Shown here in pieces: positions 26,439 through 36,104 of a stretch of 64,000 nt of DNA. A model generated the notes under the pieces. That model had not been told where the DNA came from. It saw only the letters and a list, made by a program, of their open reading frames with translations, and did not search any database. The position numbers and the translations under genes are program-made. The stretch covers positions 62,001 to 126,000 of the forward strand of contig JAIYCQ010000002.1 in NCBI GenBank assembly GCA_027487945.1. The letters run 5' to 3'. The DNA comes from Caulobacteraceae bacterium. GTDB taxonomy: Bacteria; Pseudomonadota; Alphaproteobacteria; Caulobacterales; Caulobacteraceae. The number at the start of each line of letters is the position of its first letter. Within the stretch, counting starts at the first letter, position 1.

Positions 26439-27460
26439 GCCGGAAGAACAAAGCCATTGTTGATCCCACCAAGCTGAGCGGCCCCGAGAAGGCCGCGGTG
26501 GTCCTGCTGGCGCTCGGCGAGGATCACACCGCCATCTGGGAAGCCCTCGACGAGGAGGAGATCAAGGAGGTCTCCCAGGCCATGGCCTCGCTGGGCACGG
26601 TCGCCTCCACGGCGGTGGAGGAGCTGCTGGTCGAGTTCGTGTCCGGCATGTCGGCCAGCGGCGCGATCATGGGCAGCTTCGAACAGACCCAGCGGCTGCT
26701 GCACAGCTTCCTGCCGCCCGAGAAGGTCGACGCCCTCATGGAGGAGATCCGCGGTCCGGCGGGTCGCACCATGTGGGACAAGCTGGGCAACGTGAACGAG
26801 GCGGTGCTCGCCAACTATCTGAAGAACGAATACCCGCAGACCGTCGCGGTGGTGCTCAGCAAGATCAAGGGCGACCACGCCTCCCGCGTCCTGGCCGCGC
26901 TGCCCGAGGATTTCGCGCTCGAGTGCGTCCAGCGGATGCTGCGCATGGAGCCGGTCCAGCGCGAGATCCTCGACAAGATCGAACAGACGCTGCGGACCGA
27001 GTTCATGTCGAACCTGGCGCGCACCTCCAAGCGCGACAGCCACGAGATGATGGCGGAGATCTTCAACAACTTCGACCGTCAGACCGAGGCGCGCTTCATC
27101 GCCGCCCTGGAAGAGCGCAACCGTGAAAGCGCCGAGCGCATCCGGGCGCTGATGTTCGTGTTCGAGGATCTGGGCAAGCTCGACCCGGGTGGCGTCCAGA
27201 CGCTGCTGCGCGCGGTCGAGAAAGACCAGCTGGCCCTGGCGCTCAAGGGCTCATCCGACGCCCTGCGCGAGATGTTCTTCTCCAACATGTCCGAACGCGC
27301 CAGCAAGATCATGCGCGAGGACATGGAGGGCATGGGCCCGGTGCGCCTGCGCGACGTCGACCAGGCGCAGATGTCGATGGTCCAGGCCGCCAAGGATCTG
27401 GCCGCCAAGGGCGAGATCATGCTGGCCGGGTCCGGCGGCGACGATGAGTTGATCTACTGA
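26435..27460 (+). CDS. fliG: Flagellar motor switch protein FliG
   Basis: FliG links the MS ring to the rotor and carries the torque-generating charges. The 341-residue product has the full N, middle and C domains: the EHPQTIA-like segment appears as [13 protein letters not shown], and the C-terminal charged helix as [20 protein letters not shown]. It overlaps fliF by 4 bases and fliH by 1 base (TGATG), so translation is coupled. Confidence 0.95.
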   Translation: MSRKNKAIVDPTKLSGPEKAAVVLLALGEDHTAIWEALDEEEIKEVSQAMASLGTVASTAVEELLVEFVSGMSASGAIMGSFEQTQRLLHSFLPPEKVDALMEEIRGPAGRTMWDKLGNVNEAVLANYLKNEYPQTVAVVLSKIKGDHASRVLAALPEDFALECVQRMLRMEPVQREILDKIEQTLRTEFMSNLARTSKRDSHEMMAEIFNNFDRQTEARFIAALEERNRESAERIRALMFVFEDLGKLDPGGVQTLLRAVEKDQLALALKGSSDALREMFFSNMSERASKIMREDMEGMGPVRLRDVDQAQMSMVQAAKDLAAKGEIMLAGSGGDDELIY

Positions 27461-28119
27461 TGAGCGCCTCCGTCCCCCGCCCCTTTGCGTTCGACACCGT
27501 CTTTGATGACGCCGGATCGATCGCCTACCAGCCGCCGGTCCGCCGGAAACACTACAGCGCCGAGGAAGTCGAGGCCGCGCGGGTCGCCGGCTTCGCCGAG
27601 GGCGAGCGGTCGGCCGTGGCCGAGGCCGAGGGGCGGGCCGCCGACGCCCTGGCCGACATCGCCCGCGCCACCCGATCGGCGCTGGGCGCGCTGCAGGGCG
27701 TCGCCCATGGCCACCGCGTCGACGCCGCCAACCTGGCTCTGGCCGCCGCCCGCCGCATCGCCGATGCCGCGCTCGACCAGTTCCCTGAAGCGCCGCTGGT
27801 GGCCGCGCTGGAGGCTCTGGCCCGTGAGCTCCAGGCCGAGCCCCGCCTGATTGTCCGCGTCGCCCCCGATCTTCGCGAACGGCTGCAGGGCGTCCTCGAT
27901 CACACCGCCCAGAGCGTCGGCTTCGAGGGCCAGATCCTTGCCCGCGCCGAGCCGGGCATGGCGCCGGCTGCCTTCGTCCTCGACTGGGGGGACGGCAAGG
28001 CCGCCTTCGACCCGCAGGACGCCGCCGCCCGTGTCGCCGCCGCCCTCGACGCGGCCCTGGCCGCAGAGGGCCTCCACGCCGAACCCCTCCTTTCCGCCAG
28101 CGAGATCGCCGATGTCTGA
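27460..28119 (+). CDS. fliH: Flagellar export regulator FliH (FlbE)
   Basis: The 219-residue product sits exactly where Caulobacter encodes FlbE/FliH, between fliG and fliN. It has the FliH pattern: an N-terminal segment, then a long Ala/Glu-rich helix with small-residue repeats ([20 protein letters not shown]), and a C-terminal domain ending near [20 protein letters not shown]. FliH binds the ATPase FliI and docks it at FliN. Sequence similarity in this family is low, so the name rests on pattern and position together. Start and stop overlap the neighbours. Confidence 0.88.
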   Translation: MSASVPRPFAFDTVFDDAGSIAYQPPVRRKHYSAEEVEAARVAGFAEGERSAVAEAEGRAADALADIARATRSALGALQGVAHGHRVDAANLALAAARRIADAALDQFPEAPLVAALEALARELQAEPRLIVRVAPDLRERLQGVLDHTAQSVGFEGQILARAEPGMAPAAFVLDWGDGKAAFDPQDAAARVAAALDAALAAEGLHAEPLLSASEIADV

Positions 28120-28453
28120 CGAGACCAATCTCACACTCGACGAGTTCGCCCCGGACGAGGGCCTTGCGACCGAATTGATGGTCGGCGCGGGCGACAAGAC
28201 CGCCGCCGACCTGGCGCCGGTGTTTGATGTGCCGGTCCACATCTCCGCGGTGCTCGGCCGGGCCAGCCTGTCGGTGGCGCAGCTGCTGCACCTGGGTCAG
28301 GGCAGCGTCCTCGAGCTCGACCGCAAGGTCGGCGAGGCCATCGACATCTATGTGAACAACCGCCTGGTCGCCCGGGGCGAGGTCGTCGTCGTCGATGACC
28401 GCCTGGGCGTGACCATGACTGAAATCATCAAGGACGGCGACACGAACGCCTGA
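28112..28453 (+). CDS. fliN: Flagellar motor switch protein FliN
   Basis: FliN forms the C-ring base and takes part in switching and export. The 113-residue product has the SpoA domain: [20 protein letters not shown], then [20 protein letters not shown] and [20 protein letters not shown]. The ATG at 28112 overlaps the last 8 bases of fliH; the track's longer frame adds 87 unrelated residues. Confidence 0.95.
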   Translation: MSDETNLTLDEFAPDEGLATELMVGAGDKTAADLAPVFDVPVHISAVLGRASLSVAQLLHLGQGSVLELDRKVGEAIDIYVNNRLVARGEVVVVDDRLGVTMTEIIKDGDTNA

Positions 28454-28482
28454 TCGGCGGTTGTGTAGCAGGGAGAATACCG

Positions 28483-29850
28483 ATGCGGCTTCTGGTCGTC
28501 GGACGTTTGAACGGACAGCTGTCCCTCGCCGTGAAGATGGCGATGCAGGCCGGCGCCAAGGTGTCGCATGTGGAGACGGTCGAGGCGGCGACCCAGGCGC
28601 TGCGCGCCGGGCAGGGCGCCGACCTCCTGATGGTCGACTATGACCTCGACATCGCCGGGCTGATCGCCACCAACGAGGCCGAGCGCATCCGCGTGCCGGT
28701 GGTGGCCTGCGGCGTCGCCGCCGACCCCAAGCGGGCCGGGGACGCCATCCGCGCCGGGGCCAAGGAGTTCATCCCCCTGCCGCCGGAAGCGGACCTGATC
28801 GCGGCGGTGCTGGCGGCGATCGGCGATGACAACCGGCCGATGATCGCCCGCGATCCGATCATGGAGGTGGTCATCAAGCTGGCCGACCAGATCGCGCCGT
28901 CCGACGCCTCGATCCTGATCACCGGCGAAAGCGGCGTCGGCAAGGAGGTGATGGCCCGGTACGTCCACACCAAGTCGCGGCGCGCCAACAAGCCCTTCAT
29001 CAGCGTCAACTGCGCCGCCATCCCGGAAAACCTGCTCGAAAGCGAACTGTTCGGGCACGAGAAGGGCGCCTTTACCGGCGCCGTGGCCCGCCGCATCGGC
29101 AAGTTCGAGGAAGCTTCGGGCGGCACCCTGCTGCTGGACGAAATCAGCGAAATGGACGCCCGCCTGCAGGCCAAGCTGCTGCGCGCGCTTCAGGAGCGCG
29201 AGATCGACCGCGTCGGCGGCGGCAAGCCTGTGAAGGTCGACATCCGCGTCATCGCCACCTCGAACCGCGACCTGGCCCAGGCCGTGAAGGACGGTGTGTT
29301 CCGCGAGGACCTGCTCTACCGCCTGAACGTCGTGAACCTGCGGCTGCCCTCCCTGCGGGAGCGGCCGGGCGACATCATCGCCCTGTCGGAGCACTTCGTG
29401 AAGAAGTACGCCGCCGCCAACGGCATGCCCGACCGTCCGCTGTCGGGCGAGGCGCGTCGCCGGCTCGTCGCCCACCGCTGGCCGGGCAATGTCCGCGAAC
29501 TCGAGAACGCCATGCACCGCGCGGTGCTGCTGTCCTCGGGGGCGGAGATCGAGGAATTCGCCATCCGCCTGCCGGACGGCGCGCCGATGTCGCCGGCGCC
29601 CGACGCGGCCGTGGCGCGCAGCGCCTCGATGGCCGCCGAGGCCGCCAGCCGGTCCTTCGTCGGTCAGACGGTGGCCCAGGTCGAACAGCAGCTGATCCTC
29701 GACACCCTGAGCCACTGCACAGGCAACCGGACCCATGCCGCCACCATCCTGGGCATCTCCATCCGCACCCTGCGCAACAAGCTGAAGGAATACGCCGAGG
29801 CCGGCGTCGCCGTGCCGGCCCCGCAGGCCGGAATCGGCAACGCCGCCTGA
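28483..29850 (+). CDS. flbD: Sigma-54 activator FlbD
   Basis: FlbD turns on late flagellar genes and represses early ones through ftr sites. The 455-residue product has an N-terminal receiver-like domain that keeps one Asp (LLMVDYDLDI) but lacks the usual acid pocket (VVGRLNG in its place), as expected of FlbD proteins, which are controlled by the trans-acting FliX. The AAA+ domain has Walker A GESGVGKE and the sigma-54 contact GAFTGA. The C-terminus holds a Fis-type helix-turn-helix (ATILGISIRTLRNKLKEY). It is within the fliF operon, so CtrA would control its supply. No fliX is visible in this window. Confidence 0.95.
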   Translation: MRLLVVGRLNGQLSLAVKMAMQAGAKVSHVETVEAATQALRAGQGADLLMVDYDLDIAGLIATNEAERIRVPVVACGVAADPKRAGDAIRAGAKEFIPLPPEADLIAAVLAAIGDDNRPMIARDPIMEVVIKLADQIAPSDASILITGESGVGKEVMARYVHTKSRRANKPFISVNCAAIPENLLESELFGHEKGAFTGAVARRIGKFEEASGGTLLLDEISEMDARLQAKLLRALQEREIDRVGGGKPVKVDIRVIATSNRDLAQAVKDGVFREDLLYRLNVVNLRLPSLRERPGDIIALSEHFVKKYAAANGMPDRPLSGEARRRLVAHRWPGNVRELENAMHRAVLLSSGAEIEEFAIRLPDGAPMSPAPDAAVARSASMAAEAASRSFVGQTVAQVEQQLILDTLSHCTGNRTHAATILGISIRTLRNKLKEYAEAGVAVPAPQAGIGNAA

Positions 29851-29876
29851 TCCCGCATCCCGGCAACGAGTAACCC

Positions 29877-31970
29877 ATGGTCGACACCAGCCTGACCGGC
29901 GCCTCCAACCGCCCTGGCCCCCGCGAGGTCTGGGGCTGGCTGGCGCGTGGCGAGGTCGGGCTGGCGATCGGCATCGTCGGCATCATCGTCCTGCTGATCC
30001 TGCCGATCCCGCCGTTCATGCTGGATCTGCTGCTGACGATCTCGATCGGCAGCTCGATCCTGATCCTGATGACGGCGCTGCTGATCAAGAAGCCGCTGGA
30101 GTTCACCGCCTTCCCGACGGTGCTTCTGGTCACCACCCTGTACCGGCTGGGCCTGAACCTCGCCTCGACCCGCCTGATCCTCAGCCACGGTCACGAGGGC
30201 GCCCACGGGGCCGGCGACGTCATCAAGGCGTTCGGCGATCTGATGATGGGCGGCAGCTTCATCATCGGCCTCATCGTCTTCGCGATCCTGGTGCTGGTGA
30301 ACTTCGTCGTCGTCACCAAGGGTTCGGGCCGGATCGCCGAAGTCGCCGCCCGCTTCAGCCTCGACGCCATGCCCGGTAAGCAGATGGCGATCGACTCCGA
30401 CCTCTCTTCGGGCCTGATCGACCAGGATCAGGCCAAGCTCCGCCGCAAGGAGCTGGAGCAGGAGTCGACCTTCTTCGGCGCCATGGACGGCGCCAGCAAG
30501 TTCGTGAAGGGCGACGCCATCGCCGGTCTGGTGATCGTCGGCATCAACATCATCGGCGGCATGCTGATCGGCATCCTGCAGCACGGCATGGAGGCCGGCG
30601 CGGCAGCCGAGACCTACACCCTGATGACCGTCGGCGACGGCCTGGTCAGCCAGATCCCGGCCCTGATCATCTCCATCGCCGCCGGCCTGCTGGTCTCCAA
30701 GGCCGGCGTCGAGGGCGCCGCCGACAAGGCCCTGGTCACCCAGCTGGCGATGAACCCGCTGAGCCTGGGCATGGTCTCGGCCACGTCCGGCGTGCTGGCC
30801 TTCATCCCGGGCATGCCGGTCATCCCGTTCCTGGCCGTGGCGTTGGGCGCCGGCGCACTGGCCTGGCATCGCTCCCATCCGGTCCCCGAGGTCGCGCCCG
30901 CCATCGACCTCTCCGCCGCGCCGGTCGAGCAGGAAGAGGAACCGATCAGCGCCTCCCTGGCCATCGACGACATCAAGATCGAGCTGGGCTACGGCCTGCT
31001 GGCCCTGATCAACGACCTCGATGGCCGCAAGCTGACCGACCAGATCCGCGCCCTGCGCAAGACCCTGGCGGCCGACTACGGCTTCGTCATGCCGCCGGTC
31101 CGCATCCTCGACAACATGCGCCTGGCCACCCAGGGCTACGCGATCCGCATCAAGGAGATGGAGTGCGGCGCCGGCGAGGTCCGCATCGGCAGCCTGATGG
31201 CCATGGACCCGCGCGGCGGCCAGGTCGAACTGCCCGGCGACCACGTCCGCGAGCCCGCCTTCGGCCTGCCCGCCACCTGGATCGACGACGGGCTGAAGGA
31301 GGAGGCGACCTTCCGCGGCTACACCATCGTCGATCCTGCGACGGTGCTGACCACGCACCTGACCGAGATCCTCAAGGACAACATGGCCGACCTGCTGTCC
31401 TTCGCCGAGGTTCAGAAGCTGATCAAGGATCTGGCGGTCGACCAGAAGAAGCTGGCCGACGACGTCATCCCCGCCATCGTCACCGGCACCACCTTCCAGC
31501 GCGTGCTGCAGGCCCTGCTGCGCGAGCGCGTCTCGATCCGCGACCTGCAGGCGATCCTCGAGGGCGTCGCCGAGGCCGCGCCGCACACCACCTCCATCAC
31601 CTCACTGGTCGAGTCCGTCCGCGCCAAGCTGGGCCGCCAGCTCTGCTGGGCCAACCGCGGGGACGACGGCGCCCTGCCCATCGTCACCCTGTCGCCCGAC
31701 TGGGAGATCGCCTTCTCCGAGTCGCTGGTCGGCAACGGCGAGGAAAAGCAGCTCGCCATGGCGCCCAGCAAGCTGCAGGAGTTCATCCGCGGCGTCCGTG
31801 AAGCCTTCGAACGCGCCGCCCTGGCCGGCGACAGCCCGGTGCTGCTGACCAGCCCGCTGGCCCGGCCCTATGTCCGTCAGATCATCGAGCGCTTCCGTGG
31901 CCAGACCGTGGTCATGAGCCAGAACGAGGTCCACCCCAGGGCGCGTCTGCGGACGGTCGGGCAGGTCTAG
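29877..31970 (+). CDS. flhA: Flagellar export gate protein FlhA
   Basis: FlhA is the large membrane component of the flagellar type III export gate. The 697-residue product has about eight N-terminal membrane helices, the conserved FHIPEP signature region (RFSLDAMPGKQMAIDSDLSS, then GLIDQDQAKLRRKELEQE), and a soluble C-terminal domain that docks export chaperones. It follows flbD by 26 bp and is the last gene of the cluster, with a hairpin after it. Confidence 0.96.
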   Translation: MVDTSLTGASNRPGPREVWGWLARGEVGLAIGIVGIIVLLILPIPPFMLDLLLTISIGSSILILMTALLIKKPLEFTAFPTVLLVTTLYRLGLNLASTRLILSHGHEGAHGAGDVIKAFGDLMMGGSFIIGLIVFAILVLVNFVVVTKGSGRIAEVAARFSLDAMPGKQMAIDSDLSSGLIDQDQAKLRRKELEQESTFFGAMDGASKFVKGDAIAGLVIVGINIIGGMLIGILQHGMEAGAAAETYTLMTVGDGLVSQIPALIISIAAGLLVSKAGVEGAADKALVTQLAMNPLSLGMVSATSGVLAFIPGMPVIPFLAVALGAGALAWHRSHPVPEVAPAIDLSAAPVEQEEEPISASLAIDDIKIELGYGLLALINDLDGRKLTDQIRALRKTLAADYGFVMPPVRILDNMRLATQGYAIRIKEMECGAGEVRIGSLMAMDPRGGQVELPGDHVREPAFGLPATWIDDGLKEEATFRGYTIVDPATVLTTHLTEILKDNMADLLSFAEVQKLIKDLAVDQKKLADDVIPAIVTGTTFQRVLQALLRERVSIRDLQAILEGVAEAAPHTTSITSLVESVRAKLGRQLCWANRGDDGALPIVTLSPDWEIAFSESLVGNGEEKQLAMAPSKLQEFIRGVREAFERAALAGDSPVLLTSPLARPYVRQIIERFRGQTVVMSQNEVHPRARLRTVGQV

Positions 31971-31979
31971 GAGCCTGGT

Positions 31980-32005
31980 CCCGCCGACGCCGCAGGTTCG
32001 GCGGG
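31980..32005 (+). terminator. Hairpin downstream of flhA
   Basis: CCCGCCGA pairs with TCGGCGGG across a 10-nt loop, 9 bp after the flhA stop. No T-run follows, so it may be a weak terminator or an RNA-stabilising hairpin. Confidence 0.45.
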
Positions 32006-32090
32006 TGTCCCGCACCCGGTTTCGGGCTAGCCTGCGCTACGGAAAGGCCGCGGCCGCCAAGGCCACGGTCGCAGGGGAGGGGAAGACCCA

Positions 32091-32432
32091 ATGAACAGGA
32101 CCGCTCTGATCGTCGCCACCGTCGCCGGCACGGCGCTGCAGATCTCCATGGTGCTGGCCGGACATTTCATCCCGGCGGTGGCGAGCCGGTTCGACGTCAT
32201 CGGCATGCTCATCTCGCTGGTCGCCGGCCTGCTTTATGTCCGGGGCGCAAAGGGGCGCTGGAGCGACAGCCTGGTCGGCGGCCTCATCGCCGGCGCGCTC
32301 TGCGCGCTGATCGGCATCGCCATGTCCTGGGCCCTCGGCGACGTCGAGGCGATCATCCTGGTCATCGGCACGCTCGGCTCGGCGGTCGCGGGCCTGATCG
32401 GCGGGGCGATCGGCAAGGTGGTCGTCAGGTAG
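32091..32432 (+). CDS. Small membrane protein, four predicted helices
   Basis: A 113-residue, very hydrophobic protein with about four membrane segments and Gly/Ala-rich packing faces, ending with GLIGGAIGKVVVR. The ribosome site is good (GGGGAGGGG). I do not recognise a family. It stands alone between flhA and a repeat; nothing ties it to motility beyond position. Confidence 0.7.
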   Translation: MNRTALIVATVAGTALQISMVLAGHFIPAVASRFDVIGMLISLVAGLLYVRGAKGRWSDSLVGGLIAGALCALIGIAMSWALGDVEAIILVIGTLGSAVAGLIGGAIGKVVVR

Positions 32433-32446
32433 CCGCCTTGCTTGCT

Positions 32447-32543
32447 GCGACGCGCGCTCTTCGAGCGCCGCTCAGCATGACGTGGAAGGATAGCCTCCAA
32501 ACGACGTCATCCTGAGCAGCCGCGAAGCGGCGTGTCGAAGGGC
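32447..32543. repeat. Inverted dispersed repeat, GTCATCCTGAGC/TTCGACAC family
   Basis: The right arm reads GACGTCATCCTGAGC then CGCGAAGCGGCGTGTCGAAG, and the left arm is a degenerate inverse (CTCAGCATGACGT). The centre AAGGATAGCCTCCAAAC resembles that of the copy at 7846-7951. It lies between two convergent genes. Confidence 0.7.
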
Positions 32544-32553
32544 CCGGTGAGGC

Positions 32554-33366
32554 TCAGTCCGCGTAGACCGCGGCGCGCTTCTGCATGTTCGACATGACGG
32601 CCTCGATCTGGTTGGGCGTGCCGATCAGGGCGGTCTGCTCGACGGACTCGGCCTTCAGGATTTCGTGCTGTCCGGCGCCGGACGCCGCCAGGTCGAAGAG
32701 GCGTTTGTCCGCGCGGATGGCGTGCGGGTTGCGACCGGCGATATCGGCGGCCAGGGCCAGGGCGTCGGCGCGCGGGTCAGCGCAGACCCGGGTCGCGAAG
32801 CCGTATTGCACCGCTTCCTCGCCCGAGAACTGGCGTCCGCTGTAGGTCAGCTCCCGCACCACGTCGTCGCGGGCCAGCAGGCGCATCAGCACCAGGCCCG
32901 CCATGTCGGGCACCAGGCCCCACTTGATCTCCATGATCGACATGCGGGTGTCGGCGGTCACGTAGCGGATATCGGCGCCCAGGCAGAGCTGGAAGCCGCC
33001 GCCAAAGGCGACGCCGTGAACCGCGGCGATGACCGGGACCGGAATCTCGCGCCAGACCATGACCGCGTGCTGGGCGCGGTTGCTGCCGCCGGCCGTCCGC
33101 TCGGCGGTGACCAGGCCGTCGCCGCCCTTGCGCTCGCCCGAGGCCATCTTGCCGAAGTTGCCCATGTCCAGCCCGGCGCAGAAGGCGCGACCTTCGCCAG
33201 ACAGCACCACGGCGCGGACGCCCGGCTCGGTCTTGAGGCGCTCGCCGGTCTCGATCAGCGCCGAGAACATGGCGTCGTCGAGGGCGTTCATCTTGTCGGT
33301 GCGGATCATCCGGACGTCGGCGACGCCGTTCTCGACGGTTACGGAGATGCGGTCTTCGGCGCTCAT
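32554..33366 (-). CDS. Enoyl-CoA hydratase/isomerase family protein
   Basis: A 270-residue crotonase-fold protein. The oxyanion-hole segments are visible (GRAFCAGLDMGNFGKMAS and VHGVAFGGGFQLCLGADIRY), and the downstream EIKWGLVPDMAG region supplies one carboxylate but has lost the usual second glycine-rich E. Catalysis may therefore be isomerase-like rather than hydratase. The ATG at 33366 was chosen because the longer frame carries 173 residues antisense to the DUF4282 gene. It may serve the catabolic genes further right, but stands alone here. Confidence 0.88.
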   Translation of the reverse strand: MSAEDRISVTVENGVADVRMIRTDKMNALDDAMFSALIETGERLKTEPGVRAVVLSGEGRAFCAGLDMGNFGKMASGERKGGDGLVTAERTAGGSNRAQHAVMVWREIPVPVIAAVHGVAFGGGFQLCLGADIRYVTADTRMSIMEIKWGLVPDMAGLVLMRLLARDDVVRELTYSGRQFSGEEAVQYGFATRVCADPRADALALAADIAGRNPHAIRADKRLFDLAASGAGQHEILKAESVEQTALIGTPNQIEAVMSNMQKRAAVYAD

Positions 33367-33543
33367 GGCGTTCGTTTCCCTGTCGTGTTTGCGACAGCTA
33401 ACGGCCCGCGTGGGGGCTTCGCAAGCCTGTCGCCGGGGAACCCGCGACCCTTTGGCCGCTTGTCGTTGTTGCCCGCGCCACTTCGCGCCGATAGACATGC
33501 GACGAATGAGACGGCGTTCGCACCGTCCGGGGAAAGAGTAGCG

Positions 33544-33924
33544 ATGGCGCCCAGATCCAGGACGAAAAAGGCGGCCGGCGGCATCCTCTGGGATCTGCTG
33601 ACCTTCGACCGGCTGATGACCGGCCCGGTGGTGCATCTGATCTACTGGGCCGGCCTGGGCGTGATCCTGCTCGGCGCATTCGGGGCCATCGGCGCCGCCG
33701 TGGGCGTGGCGCTCAACGACGACAACCTGATCGGCAAGCTCCTGGCCCTGCCGGTGACGGTGGCCGGCCTGCTGGTATGTGTCGCGCTGGCGCTGCTGTG
33801 GCGGTCGTTCTGCGAGCTCTACGTGGCCGTGTTCCGCATCGCCGATGACCTGCGCGCCCTGCGCCAGGCCAGCGACGCCGACCATGTCCTGAAGCGGCCC
33901 GGTCCGCCGCAGGACGGCCTATAG
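33544..33924 (+). CDS. DUF4282-like small membrane protein
   Basis: A 126-residue protein with a short N-terminus (GGILWDLLTFDRLMTGPVVH), two membrane helices (LIYWAGLGVILLGAFGAIGA and LLALPVTVAGLLVCVALALL) and the C-terminal RSFCELYVAVFRIADDLRAL segment. This is the pattern of DUF4282 proteins. Function unknown. It converges with the chemoreceptor gene 8 bp away. Confidence 0.8.
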   Translation: MAPRSRTKKAAGGILWDLLTFDRLMTGPVVHLIYWAGLGVILLGAFGAIGAAVGVALNDDNLIGKLLALPVTVAGLLVCVALALLWRSFCELYVAVFRIADDLRALRQASDADHVLKRPGPPQDGL

Positions 33925-33932
33925 GCCATTCC

Positions 33933-35942
33933 TCAGGCGGCGCGCCGTCCGCCCGCCTTGGCGATCAGAGCCTCAAGCGCGTCCGCGTCGACGGCCGCGG
34001 TCAGGAACTCAACGTGGGTGATCCCGTCGTTGGAGCGCAGGGTCCTGCCGATCAGGGGCTCGTTCAGCCCGGAAATGCTGATCTGGACCTCGCCCTCGAT
34101 CGGCCGCTCTCCCGCCAGCACCGCCGCGCCGCCGAGTGAAATGTCGCGCAGGACTGCCCGGATCTCTGACCGGCCGTCCCAGACCCGCACCGGCATCTCC
34201 AACTCGAAGCGGGGATGCTTGCGGCGCTCCACCTCGTCGGTCGAGGTTCGCACGACCCGGACGAGGGTCTCGCTGAGCGAGGCCACCGACTCGCCCACCT
34301 CGACCGACAGGCGGTCGACGGACGTGGCGATCTCGCCGGCCCGGCGGGCTTCATTGGTCACGGCGGCGATGTCGGACGCCATCTGCTCCGCCGTCTGACT
34401 GGTCTGCGCCATGCTGGAAGCGATGGCGTCGGTCGCTTGCGCCTGCTGCTCGACGGCGGCGGCGATCGCCGCGCTGGCGCGTTCCATGGCGCTGATTCTG
34501 CGGGTGATGCCCCCGACGGCGCCGGCGGTCTCCAGCGCGGACTCGTCGACGCCGTTGATGAGGCCGCGGATGTGGGCTGTCGCATCGGCGGTCTGTTGGG
34601 CGAGGGCCCGGACCTCCTGAGCGACGACGGCGAAACCCTTTCCGGTGTCGCCGGCCCGGGCCGCCTCGACCCCGGCATTGAGCGCCAGAAGGTTGGTCTG
34701 CCGGGCGATGTCATCGATGACGCTGGTGACGTGCGAGATCTGGGCCACGGCGGCGTTGAGCTTGCCGATCGCGATGTCGGCTTCCGCGGCCGCGGACGCG
34801 ACGGCGTCCGATGTGGTCCGGGCCGCCTCGACCTCCTGACGGATGTTCAGGATGGCGGCGTCCAGACTGTCGGCGAGGGCGACGGTAGAGCGGGTCCGCG
34901 CCAGGGTCACCGTGGCGGCCTCCGAAAGGACGCCGCTCCGACGATCCACATCGTTGGCAAGGCGGGCCATGGCGCCGGCCTGGCTGGTCATGACGCGGGA
35001 GCTCTCGGCCACGGTGCTCACGGCGCTGCGCGTCTCCTCCTCCACGCGCTGGGCCATGTCCATGAGCGCGAACGCGCGCTTTTGTTCAGCTTCGACCCGG
35101 TCGCGCTGGACTCTTTCGATGGCGGCGATCTGCTGGGCGCGCAAGCGGTCAGTCTCGACCGCCTGGTTCTTGAAGTGTTGCAGGGCCCGGGCCATCTCGC
35201 CAAGCTCGTCGGCCCGCTCGATGTGCTCGATCCGGACCGCGGCGTCACCGCCGGCCAGCCGGCTCATGGTCGACGTCAGGTCGGTAAGCGGCGTTGCGAC
35301 TTCCCGGATGATGCGGCGACCCTGCCGACGGGTGAGGACAACGGCCACGCCGAGAATGCTCAGCAACAGAACCGCGCCGGCGGCGGTGCCCCAGCGGGCC
35401 AGCCCCTCGGCGCCTGCATTGGCCTCGTTGGTGACGGTGACCAGCGCGTCCACAGCGCTCCGGTGCTCGGCATAGACCGCCGACACGGCCCTGAAGGCTT
35501 CCTCGGTCACCTCGGCGTTCCCGCTTTCGACCGCCGGCAGATAGACATCCTCCACTGCCGTCCAGAACCGCTCACCGGTGCCGCCCACGTCCTGCAGGAT
35601 GGCTGTCTTCAGCTGCGCCTTCAGTGCGGACTCCGACCAGTAGGTCTGGCGCTCGCGAAACTGGTCCCGCAGCTCCGCCAAGCGGGCGATCCGCGCCGGT
35701 ATCTCTTCCTTCGCCGCCGTGCGCAGCAGGCTGGCCTCGAGGTAGGCTTCGATGACGTAGGCGGGCGGAGGCAGGATGTCGGCGATCAGGTCCTTGCCAC
35801 GGACGACCTCGCCATAGACCGGTCCGTTGACCCTCAGGGTCTGCAGTGTGACGAAGCTGACGGCTGCAGTGACCAGCATCAGGCCGATGGCCAGGGCCTG
35901 GAAGCCCGCTACCGACTGCTGAAAGCCCTTTGAATCGCTCAT
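33933..35942 (-). CDS. Methyl-accepting chemotaxis protein with C-terminal PilZ domain
   Basis: A 669-residue chemoreceptor. Order: membrane helix (about residues 12-31), periplasmic helical sensor to about 185, second membrane helix ([17 protein letters not shown]), HAMP, then the long cytoplasmic coil with the signalling tip ([20 protein letters not shown], then [20 protein letters not shown]). After it a PilZ domain is fused: RRKHPR supplies the RxxxR and DISLGG the second c-di-GMP binding motif. Both PilZ motifs look intact, so receptor output is probably sensitive to c-di-GMP. Its promoter region carries three GANTC sites and a TTAA box. Confidence 0.95.
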   Translation of the reverse strand: MSDSKGFQQSVAGFQALAIGLMLVTAAVSFVTLQTLRVNGPVYGEVVRGKDLIADILPPPAYVIEAYLEASLLRTAAKEEIPARIARLAELRDQFRERQTYWSESALKAQLKTAILQDVGGTGERFWTAVEDVYLPAVESGNAEVTEEAFRAVSAVYAEHRSAVDALVTVTNEANAGAEGLARWGTAAGAVLLLSILGVAVVLTRRQGRRIIREVATPLTDLTSTMSRLAGGDAAVRIEHIERADELGEMARALQHFKNQAVETDRLRAQQIAAIERVQRDRVEAEQKRAFALMDMAQRVEEETRSAVSTVAESSRVMTSQAGAMARLANDVDRRSGVLSEAATVTLARTRSTVALADSLDAAILNIRQEVEAARTTSDAVASAAAEADIAIGKLNAAVAQISHVTSVIDDIARQTNLLALNAGVEAARAGDTGKGFAVVAQEVRALAQQTADATAHIRGLINGVDESALETAGAVGGITRRISAMERASAAIAAAVEQQAQATDAIASSMAQTSQTAEQMASDIAAVTNEARRAGEIATSVDRLSVEVGESVASLSETLVRVVRTSTDEVERRKHPRFELEMPVRVWDGRSEIRAVLRDISLGGAAVLAGERPIEGEVQISISGLNEPLIGRTLRSNDGITHVEFLTAAVDADALEALIAKAGGRRAA

Positions 35943-35960
35943 AAGGCCCCTCGTTCCCGT

Positions 35961-36004
35961 GATTCGGCCAAGCTTGTATGGCGCCGGGTTAACGGATTCG
36001 AATC
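35961..36004 (-). promoter_or_regulatory. GANTC/TTAA-rich region upstream of the PilZ chemoreceptor
   Basis: GANTC occurs at 35961, 35995 and 36000. The last two form the palindrome GGATTCGAATCC. TTAA lies at 35989. This is consistent with cell-cycle (CcrM/GcrA, CtrA) control of the receptor; that is inferred from site density only. Confidence 0.4.
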
Positions 36005-36104
36005 CCCCGGAACCTGCACGCGACAGTGCGTCAATCCGCTCCGGTTTGCCGGGTTCCTGTGCAGTCTGGGGCGGCCTTTGGCGCCGCTCGCATGGCGCGC
36101 GGGG

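Noticed and set aside
29664-31586. 640-residue minus-strand frame
   Set aside because: Antisense to flbD and flhA; Gln/Asp/Gly/His bias typical of a shadow.
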